Shown here: one piece after another, positions 24,201 to 36,024 of the stretch
How the letters are laid out: every line of letters starts with the position of its first letter
Position numbering within the stretch: the stretch's first letter is position 1
Position numbers and translations under genes: made by a program
The notes under the pieces: generated by a model
What the model was told of the DNA's origin: nothing
The model's database searches: none
The model's input: only the letters and a program-made list of their open reading frames with translations
Assembly (NCBI RefSeq): GCF_902459465.1
Contig: NC_047065.1
Coordinates: 1,546,309 to 1,610,308, forward strand
Reading direction: 5' to 3'
Length of the DNA: 64,000 nt
Origin: Asterias rubens
Lineage: Eukaryota; Echinodermata; Asteroidea; Forcipulatida; Asteriidae

Positions 24201-27200
24201 TGCCAGTGGTGGGGGACGTGCGCCTATGGCCTCATTTTGGGTAAGAATTATGACGTCATGCATGAACATTAAGTGAGGCGTATGGCGTTAAAGCTGTATT
24301 TGCAATGGACTTTTGGGGGTAATCTAACATTGCACATGGGTAACTTGACCATTTTTACTCCAGTGCTAACAGCCCTTGAAATTTCACCGTGGTAACTAAA
24401 CCGAGTCCAATGGGTAGTTTAACCGGCCACCTTCTCCAAAGGTAAACTAACCGGTCAAAGTAACTGAACGAAAAAAAAAAAAAAAAAAAATTCTTTACCT
24501 TTGAAGCAAGTTTTACATCTATATTTATGATTATTTCTAAACTATTTTTGTGGAAAATGTTCTTATCACTTTAGTTGTTGACACTAATGTGCTTGTAATT
24601 CTACAGAAAACATTATTTGTTACTGTTGATTGATTGTATTTTTAAAACAAGAAAAGCAGTTGTTTTAACTTGACTCGGTTTTTTGTGTTGGGATCCGATC
24701 AGAAACGACATGGTATTTTATTCTTTTTCACAGCGAAAGCATGCATTGAGATCCTACTGGCAAGCCCTACAGGTGTACAAGGGCAAAGGTTGGACATTAG
24801 CAGAGGTATGTATGCTACAACCGCAATTGTCAAGTTTCTGTAATTACAATTGCAGCCATGGGTACTGATAGTCAGCATACCTAAAAGGGGACCAGACTAA
24901 TGTACATCCCAACCTCGTTTGAGTAACATTGACTTCTAATAGGAGAGTTGAAGGTTATTGCTCCATGGTATAAATCAATGAGCCATTTGCGAGTTGGATT
25001 TGAATAATGTCTGGTACAATGACTTGCTTAATCACTACTTACTGCTTACATTTGAATTTCCCAGACTAATAGAGACAGTTGCTATGATATGATTCGAGGC
25101 AAGCTTTTGTGTAGTTAGGTAAGAGACGGCGAACACCCACACATAATTGTGAATAAATGTGTATGTCACAATGGTACCAGGGTTTGCTCATCTGGAGGTT
25201 GATATGCAAAAGCTTCCCCCGAACCATTTGACATAGCAACTGTCTCCATTGTTTGAGGAATTCAAGTTTAAGCGTTACCTTTTGACTAAACAAGTCATTG
25301 TACAATACATTATTAAAAACTCGCAAAGCCACCTTTCTGTCGACAGTGTAGTTCAAGCTCCTTGCATCACGTTGTACTCTCCTTTATGCCAACTGCGTTT
25401 CTTTAAAACCATCATTTTATAAATACTTGAATGCATACTTTTTTCTCACTTCTAGGACCATATAAATTTCACTATTGGTCGTCAATCCTTCAACCTGAAA
25501 CGATTGGAGAATGCCACCACTGCATACAAGCATCTACTAACCTACAAGAGCAAACAGCCGCCAGACCAGCAGAACGCTTTCTTCAAAGACTACTTGTCTG
25601 TTTTCAAGGTAAAGCTCTTGTTTTTGTTTGCATTCAATTTGAGGGTACAGAGCTACGTATTATAGATTTAGTTCTGTACGAAGGGCCTTGAGTTTCTTAA
25701 AGGCGGCGGATTGGGCGTGATAGATTTTCATTGTTGTTATTATTTACTGAAGAGGCAAGAACTAGACCATATGTTGTGAAACATCACAGAACAGGAGCAA
25801 GCAGCCACAAAGCTTGATAATTGTCTGGATGCCAAAATACAACTTGACTTGCTAGCAGTACACCTCGACTTGAAATGTAAGACCAATCACACTATTCAAA
25901 TGATGTTTTGTCTCTCCCATTTTCTTCATCATCATTGTCATCATCATCCCCCTGTATTCATCCATTGTTGCATGAATCCCTCCTCCGGCAGATTTCTCTG
26001 TCTCCCAATTTCTTGTTAGTAAAGACAATTTTTAACTTCTTTTTTGGGGCGTGGCAGCAACTAGTGACAATGCAATCTCAAGAGGGAAACGTGCAGACCA
26101 CATTTTCTCAACTCCCTCTACCCGTCATCAACAAACCATCAACAAGGGTTCTGCTGACAAACCCCAGAAAAACAATACTCCCAGGTAAGCAAGAAACTTC
26201 AAATCCTACTTCCAGAAAGTTAGATTCTTGTGTCATCTATAGTGCAATCGGCTTTCTAAACTAACTATTGTACAATCAGCGTACTTGACTTACTCATAAA
26301 TCAGACTTGGACTCAACGCAAACTCAGGTAAATCATTTAAGACTTTGATAATTGCACAGAACGCTTTGGACTTAGACTGCATCTTGGGTTTGAGTTACAG
26401 TGACCTATTTTGTCCTTTTCACCAGTAAGCCTCGTTTCAAACCAGTCCCCAATTCTTGTGTTTCAATTGAAATCATTTATCTAAGACCAACTCCAATTGA
26501 ATTGCAATTTCAGTATCGTTTGAAAAACCGGAAAGAAAGTATCAAACATGCAAAAGAAAAGAAAGGGGTATTTAACACAATTTTTTAAACAATTCTTTAT
26601 TCTAGACAACCACATATTTGCAACCTCTGTGACCTTTGACCGCATCTTTGACCCCACGGAGCGTGAAGAATGGCAGGACTTGGAGGAGATGGCAGTCATG
26701 GTGGCTACCGGCCAACGGAATCTACCGGCCGGTTACCGGCCGAATCTTCAGCTGCTACATGGGAAGACGGACAACAGTGTCAGCCCTCTGGTGGTGGTTG
26801 GAGGTGAGACACATTATTATCACCGATGAAACAATTATGTTCAATCTCGCAGAAAAATTTGCCCCAACTTTGTGAAAATTGGTGTAGAGTGAACAGTAAC
26901 ATGATCGTGATCTAGTTATAAAGGAAAACTGATGGTAAATTTTTGTTAATTTTGGGGTTATATAAAGAAAAATTTAGTACAATTTGGCACGTTTGTGTGG
27001 ATCATTATATTCTACTTTTAAATTATCTAACCATTTGCATTTCATATCAAACGGTTTCAACCACTTTTCAAAGACCAATTCGACCGATCCAAGGCAACGT
27101 GTTTCTTTAATACCAAAAGTCTATTCTGTATCCTGAATCCGGGAGAGAATTGAAAATTCTAAAATATTTTGTTTTGCCATAACAGAGGCAGTGACAGTAG

Positions 27201-30200
27201 AGTTAGTGTTAGAGAACCCATTGAAGGTTTCATTAACGATATCGGACCTGATGCTAAGATGGAAGTTCACCCCCGTCGACTACGAGCACGTGAATAAAGA
27301 GAACCCAGAACAGCAGCCGGCTGTGGTTTCAAACGAGGCGGATATCCTCAATGAAAAGGTATTTCAATTTCAATTTTGATGGTTTTTTAATCGATGCAAA
27401 GTGCTCAAAGTAATGATTTTTGGTAGAATGTATTCCCTGGGTAACATTAACTTCTGAGTTTGTATTTGGCGATTTGGTGGGTGGTGTGGTTTCTTTCCTT
27501 TGCCTTTCACCTCAAGGACCTCTGTTCGAATCCCACCGGGGGCACTATGTGGATTAGGTTTTCTGTCCCTACCTGATAGCATGGATTATCCTGGGAATAT
27601 TTCTCTAGGTTTTTTTCTCTGACGTCTCAAACTGAAACTTCCTTCCTTGTCTTCTCTCCATTTGGTTATTGGCTAGGTACAGTGATTAAGTTTGCTTTTC
27701 TGAGAATACTTAGCTTCACAGCCAGGATGAATAAATAAAAATTAAATTTAAATTTTCAGAAAATCATTTGCCAGAAATTGAGTTGAAGTAGTCACAAAAT
27801 ATGCCTAAGTCATCGTTGTTTATTATTTGGTTTTACCCATACACCGATGTGTGAAAGCATTGCATACTTAATTTTTTAATTTTTTCCCGAGTTCTGTGAA
27901 AAGAATGCAAATTTGACATCTATTACCGTCTTTATTATTGTCTTATTGTTTTCAGCGCAACCAGTTGGATGAAGTGGTCAGCACAGAGTCAATTCATGAA
28001 ATTGTCCTCGCTGGTAGTGAATACAAACCGGTAAGTCCAGTTTTTCTTTAAAAAAAGAAATTAATTACCATTCATAAGTACCCTAGACAGTTTCGCTATT
28101 CCTTTTGGTGGAGAGATTGTCTTGAGGAGGTGTTTATAAGGCTGATAAAGACGTTGCTGGAGCTGTTAAAGACTGGCTGGCTTCGCGTGTTGGGCGCGCC
28201 AATTCCATGTTTGCTAATTTACTTCCGCGGAACGCAATTTATATAGCTTTAAGTACCACTGCATAATCAATTAGTACATGCCTGTATACACAACCCAACG
28301 TATACAAATTTATTGTGTCTGAAACAGACGTTTTTTTTAACGGAATTTTACAGTTTTCTGAAGCGAAAAATCATTGGCCGTACTTATCATCGCAAACTTA
28401 CACGGTGTAAACTCCTTTGATTGTTATGGTCTCTTTCTAGCTCAGTTTTCTCTGACCTCCCCTCCTGACTCCCACCCTCAGGTACACCTCTCAGTGACAC
28501 CTCATCAGACTGGAGAGCTCCACATCCTCGGTGTCGCTTACAGCCTCTCCGCTCAGCAGTTACTCACCACCAAGGACGAGATCACCACCACTGATTTTGG
28601 AAACCGTGAGAATCCAGACAGCCCCCAGAAGGATTCCAAGTCCATTTCTCGCGGCGTTGGTGTAATCTCGGTCCAGGGCGGGCAAGATCTGGACATTCAG
28701 GGGCCGAGACTTAACGGCACAAAAGTTGAACGATGTAGCGTGATGTATGGGCCTGATCGCCGGCTGGACCCTGTGGTTGTACCACCCATGCCACTCCTAG
28801 AAGTATGTATTACTCAGCATGCTCTTTATAACTATCTTTATGTCTATAGACCTTATGCATTGACATCATCTAGCCGCCATCTTAGAGGTAAAACGGTGGC
28901 GAAACAATCAAAACGCACAGATTTGTACGCGCGGTGCACAGGATTGGCCAATGAACAACCTCCTTTTGACCTCTAGGTGAGGGCGCCCTACTGAAATGAC
29001 GTCATGTGCATAAGGGTGTATTAGTAATCTCTCTGTTGTATTGACTCCTTGCAATAACGTCACCCATGGCTACTGTGCATAGCCCGAAGGAAGAACACTT
29101 TGAAGGAAGAACACTTTGATAATTTGATAATTTAAGGAGAATGTACTGTCTGATTAGTGTAAACTGTTAATATGAAGAAAAGTGGTACATCTTAGCACTT
29201 GTTCGGCTTTTCTTTTGAGATCTTGAATTAAAAGTTTCTAGCTTTCTTATTAAAGTACTTCTAATTTTGTTCAAAATTTTTTTGCCCCTGCATTATTCAT
29301 ACACAATAGATGAAGTGATCCCATTGGAAACAGTATTTTTCATGGAAGCTTTTGAATATTGTTCCGTCTTTATATTCAGAACAAAGACATTTTTGTAAAA
29401 GTTTGGGATATTTTTTTCCCCCCTCATCGTCAGGTTATCTTCAACTCTTTTCCATCAACTCTACTATGTGGTGAAGTCTGCAGTTCAGTCGTGGAATTCA
29501 CCAACAAGGGATTCAGCCCCCTCCAGAAACTTCTTGTGTCATCCAACCACCCTGAAATGTTTTCCTTTGGAGCGTTCCACACTCCCACCAACCAATCCCA
29601 ACCGGGCAAAGACTCTGCCAACCAATCGAAAGCCAGTGTGTATAGGACTGTTCAATGTTCCGGCAGCAGGGAGGGGGGTTGTGTGGAGAGCACTGTTGAT
29701 AAGTGTAATATATCGCATGTGACTGAGATCCCATTGCCTGGAGGCTCGCTGCCTCCAGAGGGCAGTATATCAATACCCATGTTCGTGAGAGGGCCTGATA
29801 AGAGTGGAATACATGAGATTAATATGCTTTTTTATTACGAATCTTCAGAGGAAAACGCCAAAATGAGGTGAGGGCTTGTTTCTGGAGAATTAATAAAAAA
29901 TATGTTTACTGTCCACCATTCATCTGTGGAGCATGCAACCTCAGCTCTCAACCATACAGGACCAAATTCCATAGAGCTGCTTAAGCACGTAAAGTAGCTA
30001 AGCATGATAAACCTTTGCTTACCAGGGTAAGATTACCAGATAAAATCTGTGACTGGTATCTTGCTTATTTTTGCTAGCAGAAAATGTTTAAACATGATTT
30101 AATGCATCTCTTTGAAATTGGGCCCAGGCCCAGAGAATTGCAAGGAAAGATAACCAGCTGGACCAGACGAATTGCCTTAAAGAAACTAAGTTCCTGTCTA

Positions 30201-33200
30201 GAGGCTCTCCTCTCCAGCTGGTCCTAAAGAGAGCAACAATAAATTTAAAATGTGCCACTTCTGTCCCCAAATCCTTTTGCATTCTTAAGGCCAAGTCACA
30301 CTGCAGCGATAACGAAAATGACAACAATAACGATGCAAAGAGAACACATTCTATTGGTTGAATTGCTCCACGCAGAATACGCCCACACTTATTCAACCAA
30401 TCGAGGGCGCGCATTTTTAACGTTACCTTTTTTGTTCTCATTATCGAGGCCTCTGTGACCAGGCTTTTACTTTGTTGATTTTGTTTTGGTTTCAGGCATA
30501 GAACATTGCACCACACTGCTGTGATACACTCTAGTAACTCTATTTCTTTGACTGCGACTGCCTTGAGGGCGCACTCCGGCGAGAGACAAGATGCCGAGGC
30601 AACGGGAACCAGCTTGGTCGTCAATCTGGACATTGACAACATGAATCAGGTACGATGTTTGGAAACAATGATAGAGGGCGCTGTTTACACTGTGCAGCAT
30701 TTAGGGAGTGTCTTAAAAGTGGGAATGGTAGGATTGTCATGGTTTGTTTGTCGTTTGGTTGTTTGTTTGTTTGTTTGTTTGTTTGTTTGTTTGGATAATC
30801 TTTCCATCAAGGAAACTCTCACAAGGGGATATGGACACCATGTTGGCAACAGCCAAGCTCTCTCATACAAACAATGATTTTATGTCTATGATAGGAATTT
30901 TAAAAAATCAAGAAATTGTGATTCAGTAACAAGACGACACTGCTTTTTATTCTAGTCATTGTGAAATCAGTGATTAGCTTGGTAGGATTGTAACCCACAA
31001 CCTTGTGAAGTCCTGAAGTCTAACCACTAGACCACGGACCACCTCCACTAGTCTATTGGGTCCCCAGAGTGTTCCACTAAATGTTCAAAATACCACTGCG
31101 TATATTCTCCTATGCGGGAATGTTCCCTTAGCTCGGCGGTCCAGTCCACTAGTCCATTGGGCCCCCAGAGTGTTCCGCTAAATGTTCAAAATACCAATGC
31201 GTATATTCTCCTATGTGGGAATGTTCCCTTAGCTCGGCGGTCCAGTCCACTAGTCCATTGGGCCCCCAGAGTGTTCCGCTAAATGTTCAAAATACCAATG
31301 CGTATATTCTCCTATGTGGGAATGTTCCCTTAGCTCGGCACAATTCCTTGCCTACACTATTTGAGGTGAAACCCAAACTTAATAAATGTTTTTTTTTGGC
31401 CACCAGGTTCACGATTCTCATATAATTGAGTTCAGCATTGGACAGGTGTCTTGCGTCAGCAATACATGGGCTCTTGACAGTCTCGACGCTAACACTCAAA
31501 CCAAAGGTGAGATATTATTTTCTTTGTTAGTTGATTTTTCTTTTTATTAAAAAAAAAAAACAATTCATATTCCAATTTCATTGTACCAATTTTTGCTTGG
31601 CCATGCTGGTTACTGTAGCCAATATTTAGCCAAGATGACAAGTGAAGAATGTTTAACATTGATGGTATTGCACAAATATCTACTGACAAGAGAATTCCAT
31701 TAAGCAACATTTTCTGGGCCCAATTAAAAAAAAACTTGCAAGCACACAATTTTGCTAAGTACAGAAAAATATTGTTTAGCAGAAACAGGCAACCAGCGTT
31801 AATCCCATTAAGTTTGCACTATTTCGACTGGTACCCTGCTCATATTTTGCCTAGCAAAGAAACCTGCTAAGCAGTGTTTTCTACTCAGTAATAGGGCACT
31901 GCTCAACTGAGCTCTATAAGCCTTTTTGAGATATGGTGGACACAATGCTTAAACACTATAAGGTTTGGGTAAATTTGTCTGTATACACCCAAACCAAACA
32001 GTACACTTCTCCTATCACGTCCGCCATACCTCAAAGAGGCTTATGAAATTAACCTTAAGTACAGATTTTTAATTTGTTATGATTTGATGTGTTTTTTTTC
32101 CCACAGAGCCGAAGATAAGTGGAGGTGAATCACAGAGGATGTGTTTCAAAGCTACAAAGTGCAGACAGCATCCAACTGGTAGGTCCTGTCCATCACATTT
32201 CGGTTGACCCATGGTGACATTTTTGGTACCTTATAGGACTTTATCGTGCTGCCTCCATCTTGGTCATGTCCCCGTATTGAATATCAATAATGCATGCTAA
32301 TAATCATCTTGCAGTTAGGAACCAGACTAGTTTGTTCTTTCAGCCTCGGTTTGGTAACATTGATATCAATGGGAGAAATTCAAGACGGCTGCACCGTGAT
32401 AAAGGTATATGGAGACCAAGGACAATGCAGAAAATGGAAAACAAAAGGATCCCATTGGGGAATTCTAAAGGCTGGGGTGCTTCCCAAGGGAATACGTGTA
32501 CAAAGTCTGGGGGAAACTGTTGTGGTATCGTAGTTTTTGTGAAAGTTCTGCGTAAATATGAAATTCAAGTAAAGCTTGCAATAAACATACCATTCAACTG
32601 ACTATTTGTTTTGTAATTTGTTTAACAGAGAATCCTGGTAAGGAACAACTGGTCTTTACGAGTGTTGCATTTGGGAAACAAAGGGTAAGTTACCAAATCA
32701 GATGTTTGCATGGATTGTGATATTGAATAGACTGGCAGTTGGAGGGTTGATCAAAACTGATGACCTCCCTGAGGGTGTGGATAGTTCAAAACAATTATTC
32801 GTTTTCTTTCTATAGTAATTAATAACCATTCTTTGTTAATTTCTTGTGTTTAGGTGGATAGCTCGGCAACTCCTTGCCGTGACTTTTTCTTCCGTTCGAC
32901 CTTCGACCCCAGCAAGCGAAGCCTGGAGCTGACTCCGTCCAGCAAGACGGCAACTCCCAGCACCATGAGCCCGACAGAGGAGACGAGTGTTACCCTGGTA
33001 ACTGACACCAAAACAGCTCTGGAGGATTGCATCAAGGCGGGGCTAACCCTCATCGTACTGTGGAAGGTAACTTGACAGGAAGACGAAATTTAATGATGAT
33101 TTGAGCTTGAAATATCAAAATAAGTTAGTACATTTTTAAAGTGGTTTGATTTCTGCAGATGTGACGTACTTAGGATTTTCACTATTAAATAGTTGTATTG

Positions 33201-35755
33201 AGATTTGTAGGTTTGTATTGTGACATTTTGTTTTTTGGGGGACTGAACAAAGAAAATTTACTTGAACAGGATTTGAACCCGTGACTTTGGAATAATCTAC
33301 TGGTGCCCTACCAACTGTGCCATCTAGCCCCAGGGTGGATTGCAGTCTCCTTATTTTGTTAATATCTTTGTTTGGGGGTGCCTGTCAGAACCATTCAATC
33401 TGTCACTGCCTTAGAGCCAGGGATCACACCAAAGTTAGCAATACAACCTGGGAAGCGGCGGTCGGGTTCACCTTAAAGGGATGCAATTTTTTGTTTCAAG
33501 TGTAAAGTAATATACCACAAGGGAAACTGACTGGGTAAATGTGTTGATCTTATAGACAATTCTTTAGATCATGATGTTCCATTAGAGTAGATTTCGCTGA
33601 AACTTGTTTCGTCAAATAGACTTATTGTTGTTTACTTTATTTGTAAAGTTGTTGTCTTGCTGTCATGCAGGCTTTTGTTGTTGATGAGGAGGGCTTCCAT
33701 CATACACTCGTCGGGCAACACCACATTACCATGGAAACAATGGGCAAAGAAGTAACAACTGTGCAGACTACAAGGGTAAGTCAAATCAATCCATTTCTTT
33801 TGGGAGAAAAACAACCTTTTATGGAATTGAAGTATACATTCCCCATGCAAATTACAATAAGAACAAGGTTTAAAATAAATTACACAAAGGAGAAAGTAAG
33901 TTCCATTTCAAATAAAAGAAATTGTGGATGGAAACTGAAAATACCGTTTTAACTCTTGGATGGTTTTATGGTTAAAAAATGTCTTCACTGCATCCTGTTC
34001 AAGAGCAAATTTCTTACATATTTTGCCTGTTAACTTATCGAGCCTCAATAGCTCAGCCCCTGGCTACATTTCTTGCCTCATTCATTCTCCCTCTGCCACT
34101 TTATGAGGCTCATTCCAAAAGAAGTTGGAGGACAGGGCATTTACTACAGCTGCTCCTCGTTTGTGGAATTTGTTAGCTCTTCACATACAAACATCTAGTT
34201 CCTTAAGTTCTTATAAATCTCAACTAAAAACACAATTGATGTCTCTAGTTTTTTTCCTGCTCATTGTAATTGCATTTTCATTGTCATTTTCCAGAAAAGC
34301 AAGATTGTTAATTCTTGTTTTTTTAATCGGACTCTGATTTTTTTGATAATTACAGAGGCCCCGAGAAGTCACCCCTCTAAAGATAATCAAAGACCCTGAG
34401 ACGGAGCTGGCCAAGAAGGAACCCAGTGCAGAGGTCATGGGTCAACTTCTGAAATACAGCCTACAGTACAGCGAGGTCAAAGAGCATGACTTCACCAAGC
34501 AGAGGTTAGTCCCTTCCTCAAGTCACTCAAGAAAAACAAATCATAGATTTGCATCAAATGTAGCCATTTTGATTTGATTCCTTTTTATTTGCATGGTCTT
34601 AATGGGAAGCTATCTGTTTGGTGATCACTCTTAAATTGAATGGCAATAAAAACCTTTTGGTTAGAAGCCTACAGCAGCTTTGGACAGTATAAAGAATTTT
34701 TGAGAAACATTTCACTTCGAAGTAAAGTGGTTATGGGAGAAGGTATCAGGTTTTATGCCCCAAAATTTGAATCTGAGAAGCGTTACTGTCAGTAATTTGA
34801 ACCTATATGCTGTGTTTTATTTGAACTGTTCTAATTTTTGTTTTTCCCCTCCCCCAGAATCTGCACGTTACCAGTGTCTCTGAACGTCTACAACTGTACC
34901 AGTACTGCTGTAGAGGTTGCAATAGAAACAGCGGACCAGGACAACACAAGGTGAGTTAGCGACATAATCTTTGCAAAACATAGTTAATGGGCCGTCGTTT
35001 CGACCCTAGCAGAGTCTTTCTCGTAGGCTTCAACAAAATATGTATTTGTCTGTACTTGTTTATGCCTCTGAAGAAGGTCCGGTTTGGACTAAGGCCATCT
35101 ACCCTACTCATTATATATTTTTGTTATTTTATATTTTTAGCCTTTTCTGAAAAACTCTGCTAGGGTTGAAAGGTCAGGCCATTGACTATTTTATGCATTT
35201 ACGCCCTAGGTCCTTTTGGTTGGTTAGCAGTTTGCAACATTTACTTTTATTTTCTTAACATAATCTTTGACGTGATAGATGATTGAGTGAGATGCATAAC
35301 AAAACCCGCTCTAGTAAATTTCTCTTTGTTCAACCCCAAATCATTATACATTACTATTAAATATTCCAGCTATTGAAATTGATATAATGATAAGATCGAG
35401 ATTGTTGAGATTTTATTTTTATTTTTGTAAAACTAGTGCAATGGCGGAGAGGGCAGCCTCCCAGCCCGATAGCTACCCACTCAGGGCGACATCAACAAGC
35501 TCAACCGCCTTCTCCTGGGTCGGACACATCACCCAGAAGTTGATTCTACCCCCTCACGCACCCCACCAGGCCCCACTCCATGCCTGCTTCAGTGCCCCGG
35601 GAGTCTACAACCTGGCTAATACAAAGGTTCTTGCCAGGTCGCCACAAGAGGGCGCTGGTGACCCCAAGAGGTCTGGAGGTGAGCGGTCAGGGTTTGTGTT
35701 GCAGCAGAGGCTACCCCCGAGCCTAGTGACAATCGTTGGTGCTTCTGTATCGTAG
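15266..35755 (+). CDS. TRAPPC8: TRAPPC8, TRAPPIII complex subunit (Trs85 orthologue), 29 exons
   Basis: Exons: 15266-15422, 16123-16323, 17241-17330, 17882-18056, 18587-18761, 19411-19546, 20061-20395, 21029-21138, 21542-21692, 22389-22489, 23166-23271, 23839-23970, 24734-24805, 25456-25608, 26058-26184, 26606-26803, 27186-27358, 27956-28030, 28482-28802, 29434-29867, 30496-30649, 31407-31506, 32107-32178, 32629-32684, 32854-33066, 33671-33775, 34356-34504, 34858-34950, 35437-35755. Phases close exactly: 4683 nt, 1560 aa (human about 1435). Diagnostic blocks: MAQCTQS start, SYPxPKW-like SPYPKWLVPN, HGACLTLSDHDR, FSATKKWF, VRKYAFHMILAGHRFSKAGQ, GELHILGVAYSL, QGPRLNGTK, YGPDRRLDP. TRAPPC8 marks the TRAPPIII tether, a RAB1 exchange factor used in ER-Golgi traffic and autophagy. 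Extra length is spread over linkers. One intron looks U12-type; many introns hold MITEs. Confidence 0.97.
15693..15810. repeat. 118-bp palindromic element, TTTCCGTATGGCGCCACCAC family, copy 1
   Basis: Perfect inverted ends TTTCCGTATGGCGCCACCAC and GTGGTGGCGCCATACGGAAA, each extended by CTTTTTCATTC or its complement. It is almost identical to 43144-43261. A third, diverged right end (AAAAAGTGGTGGCAGGATAC) follows at about 15855-15885, so two elements may be adjacent or nested. TRAPPC8 intron 1. Confidence 0.85.
16862..16980 (-). repeat. tRNA-derived SINE, family 1, copy in TRAPPC8 intron 2
   Basis: The minus strand shows a pol III A-box-like TAGCTCAGTTGGTAGAGCG and B-box-like GGTTCGAATCCCAC at tRNA-like spacing. 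The acceptor-stem ends do not pair, so this is not a working tRNA gene. Relatives at 33225-33500, 47505-47700 and 55375-55545 share the head and a body containing GGGTGCCAGTCAGAAGCC. Confidence 0.7.
17331..17881 (+). other. Candidate U12-type (minor spliceosome) GT-AG intron of TRAPPC8
   Basis: The donor is GTATCCTTTT, an exact match to the U12 consensus RTATCCTTT. The exon ends GCT T and the next exon begins GT ATG, restoring AC-MHVVSTS where human reads AC-MLVASS. A TTTCCTTAGC motif about 23 bases from the acceptor resembles the U12 branch site but has one mismatch and is slightly far away. Confidence 0.65.
17426..17693 (+). repeat. Diverged tandem dimer of about 120 bp
   Basis: The block GTCAACCCTCCTACTGT recurs at about 17472 and 17586, each followed by an ATCCACTG stretch and a CTATGCCAGCCT...CTGATA...CATGTGGT...AATGCAT segment. 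It lies inside the U12-type intron of TRAPPC8. Confidence 0.7.
18775..18985. repeat. GGGCCC/GCTTAGCA family MITE, partial
   Basis: Begins GAGCCCAATGTCACAAAGCTG and contains GCCACAACAATGCAAACTTA, GGCTGGTAACCTG and GTGCTTAGCAAG, shared with the copy at 60195-60400. TRAPPC8 intron 5. Confidence 0.6.
19197..19410 (+). repeat. Tandem array, about four units of 60 bp, ending in the TRAPPC8 exon 6 acceptor
   Basis: Units begin TGAATATTCATGAGTGTTTG, continue through CCCTGACAG|GATATG-like text and end GCATGACTGCAACTGT. The last unit ends at the true acceptor ATCCCGACAG|GACACA. Each earlier unit carries a pyrimidine-AG (GTTAG, TTCACAG, CTGACAG) at the matching place, so the splice-acceptor region itself appears multiplied. 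Confidence 0.8.
19635..19765 (+). repeat. Tandem repeat of about 55 bp, 2.4 copies
   Basis: GCCACAGAGCC..GGAC..CCTGCAGGCACAA and TTGTACACAGCTCA alternate. TRAPPC8 intron 6. Confidence 0.75.
20573..20945. repeat. Dispersed repeat shared by TRAPPC8 introns 7 and 23, copy 1
   Basis: CCATCTTGGTCACATTCC, GATGCTAATATTCATT and CCAGCCTTGGTTTGGT match the copy at 32233-32404 in the same order. Non-coding. Confidence 0.6.
22000..22076 (+). repeat. 20-bp tandem repeat, about four copies
   Basis: Unit TGATGCTGCTTTGTTATTAG repeated, with one G for A change. TRAPPC8 intron 9. Confidence 0.85.
22147..22332. repeat. Short MITE-like repeat, copy 1 (reverse copy at 28847-29017)
   Basis: Ends pair as CCTTATGCACATGATGTCA against the reversed TGCATGAGGTCTAT. 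The inner block CATTTTGATTGTTTCGTC matches, in reverse, the GAAACAATCAAAACGCACAG block of 28847-29017. TRAPPC8 intron 9; the partner begins in intron 19, directly after the exon 19 donor. Confidence 0.7.
24128..24283. repeat. 156-bp near-perfect palindrome
   Basis: Arms ACCCAAAATGAGGCCATAGG and CCTATGGCCTCATTTTGGGT, extended outward by ATACGCCTC...TTATGCATG and CATGCATGAACATTAAGTGA with the GAGGCGTAT end. A foldback element in TRAPPC8 intron 12, followed by a poly-A run at about 24471-24490. Confidence 0.8.
28847..29017. repeat. Short MITE-like repeat, copy 2
   Basis: Inverted relative of 22147-22332: starts ATAGACCTTATGCATTGACA and ends GACGTCATGTGCATAAGG. It begins about 45 bases after the exon 19 donor. 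Confidence 0.7.
29955..30125. repeat. GGGCCC/GCTTAGCA family MITE
   Basis: CCAAATTCCATAGAGCTGCTT at the left and TTTGAAATTGGGCCC at the right form the family's inverted ends. TRAPPC8 intron 20. Confidence 0.65.
30735..30795 (+). repeat. (GTTT)n microsatellite
   Basis: About eight TTTG units near 30759-30792. TRAPPC8 intron 21. A tRNA-like SINE head in reverse (TGTAACCCACAACCTTGTGA) follows at about 30964-31048. Confidence 0.8.
31046..31340 (+). repeat. 101-bp tandem repeat, 2.9 copies
   Basis: Units start CACTAGTCCATTGGGCCCCC and contain CGTATATTCTCCTATG and TTCCCTTAGCTCGGCG; starts are at 31046, 31147 and 31248. Copies 2 and 3 are almost identical. It lies about 65 bases before TRAPPC8 exon 22. 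Confidence 0.9.
31705..31900. repeat. GGGCCC/GCTTAGCA family MITE
   Basis: Begins AGCAACATTTTCTGGGCCCAA, and the inner text includes TTTAGCAGAAACAGGCAACCA and ACCTGCTAAGCAGTG. TRAPPC8 intron 22. Confidence 0.55.
32233..32404. repeat. Dispersed repeat shared by TRAPPC8 introns, copy 2 with inverted ends
   Basis: CTTTATCGTGCTGCCTCCAT on the left and GACGGCTGCACCGTGATAAAG on the right approximate inverted repeats, identifying this and 20573-20945 as a MITE family. Confidence 0.65.
33225..33500 (-). repeat. tRNA-derived SINE, family 1, with body
   Basis: Reverse-strand tRNA-like head (in plus orientation CCCTACCAACTGTGCCATCT) followed by the family body with GGTGCCTGTCAGAACCATTC and GGGATCACACCAAAG. 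TRAPPC8 intron 25. Confidence 0.65.
34030..34240 (+). pseudogene. LINE reverse-transcriptase C-terminal relic
   Basis: The forward frame reads EDRAFTTAAPRLWNLLALHI then QTSSSLSSYKSQLKTQL, the classic C-terminal signature of CR1/L2-like ORFs (consensus of the kind [10 protein letters not shown]...SFKSxLKTHL). Only this end is recognisable. TRAPPC8 intron 26. Confidence 0.65.
34985..35185. repeat. MITE with CGACCCTAGCAGAGTCTTTC ends
   Basis: The left end CGACCCTAGCAGAGTCTTTC pairs with the right end GAAAAACTCTGCTAGGGTTG. The middle holds GAAGAAGGTCCGGTTTGGAC. Fragments at 16345-16400 and at 45235-45273, directly at the inner edge of the KIF15-exon inverted repeat. TRAPPC8 intron 28. Confidence 0.75.
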
Positions 35756-35890
35756 TGTACAAACAGTATTCTTTGGTTCGTGTTATTTTAAAAACTTTTA
35801 TTTTTAATTTTTTTTTCAATTTAAATATTTTCAGATATTTTCTATAATTAACTACTGTAGAATATTATGATGAAAAACATAACTGTACAA

Positions 35891-35896
35891 ATTAAA
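35891..35896 (+). terminator. ATTAAA polyadenylation signal candidate for TRAPPC8
   Basis: ATTAAA 136 bases after the TRAPPC8 stop; no closer AATAAA was seen. Confidence 0.35.
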
Positions 35897-36024
35897 CAGA
35901 GTTTCAAACAGATTCAATTTTTAGAGAGAATCTCAGTTCGGGAGTGTTGCAAATCAGTAGCAACACGATGACAGTGAAAACAAATGAAGTAGAAAGATAA
36001 CAGGTTAATGTTCATTTAAAGGTC

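Noticed and set aside
30088-30642. 184-residue minus-strand ORF
   Set aside because: It lies opposite TRAPPC8 exon 21 and its flanking intron; a shadow of the real coding strand with no domain of its own.
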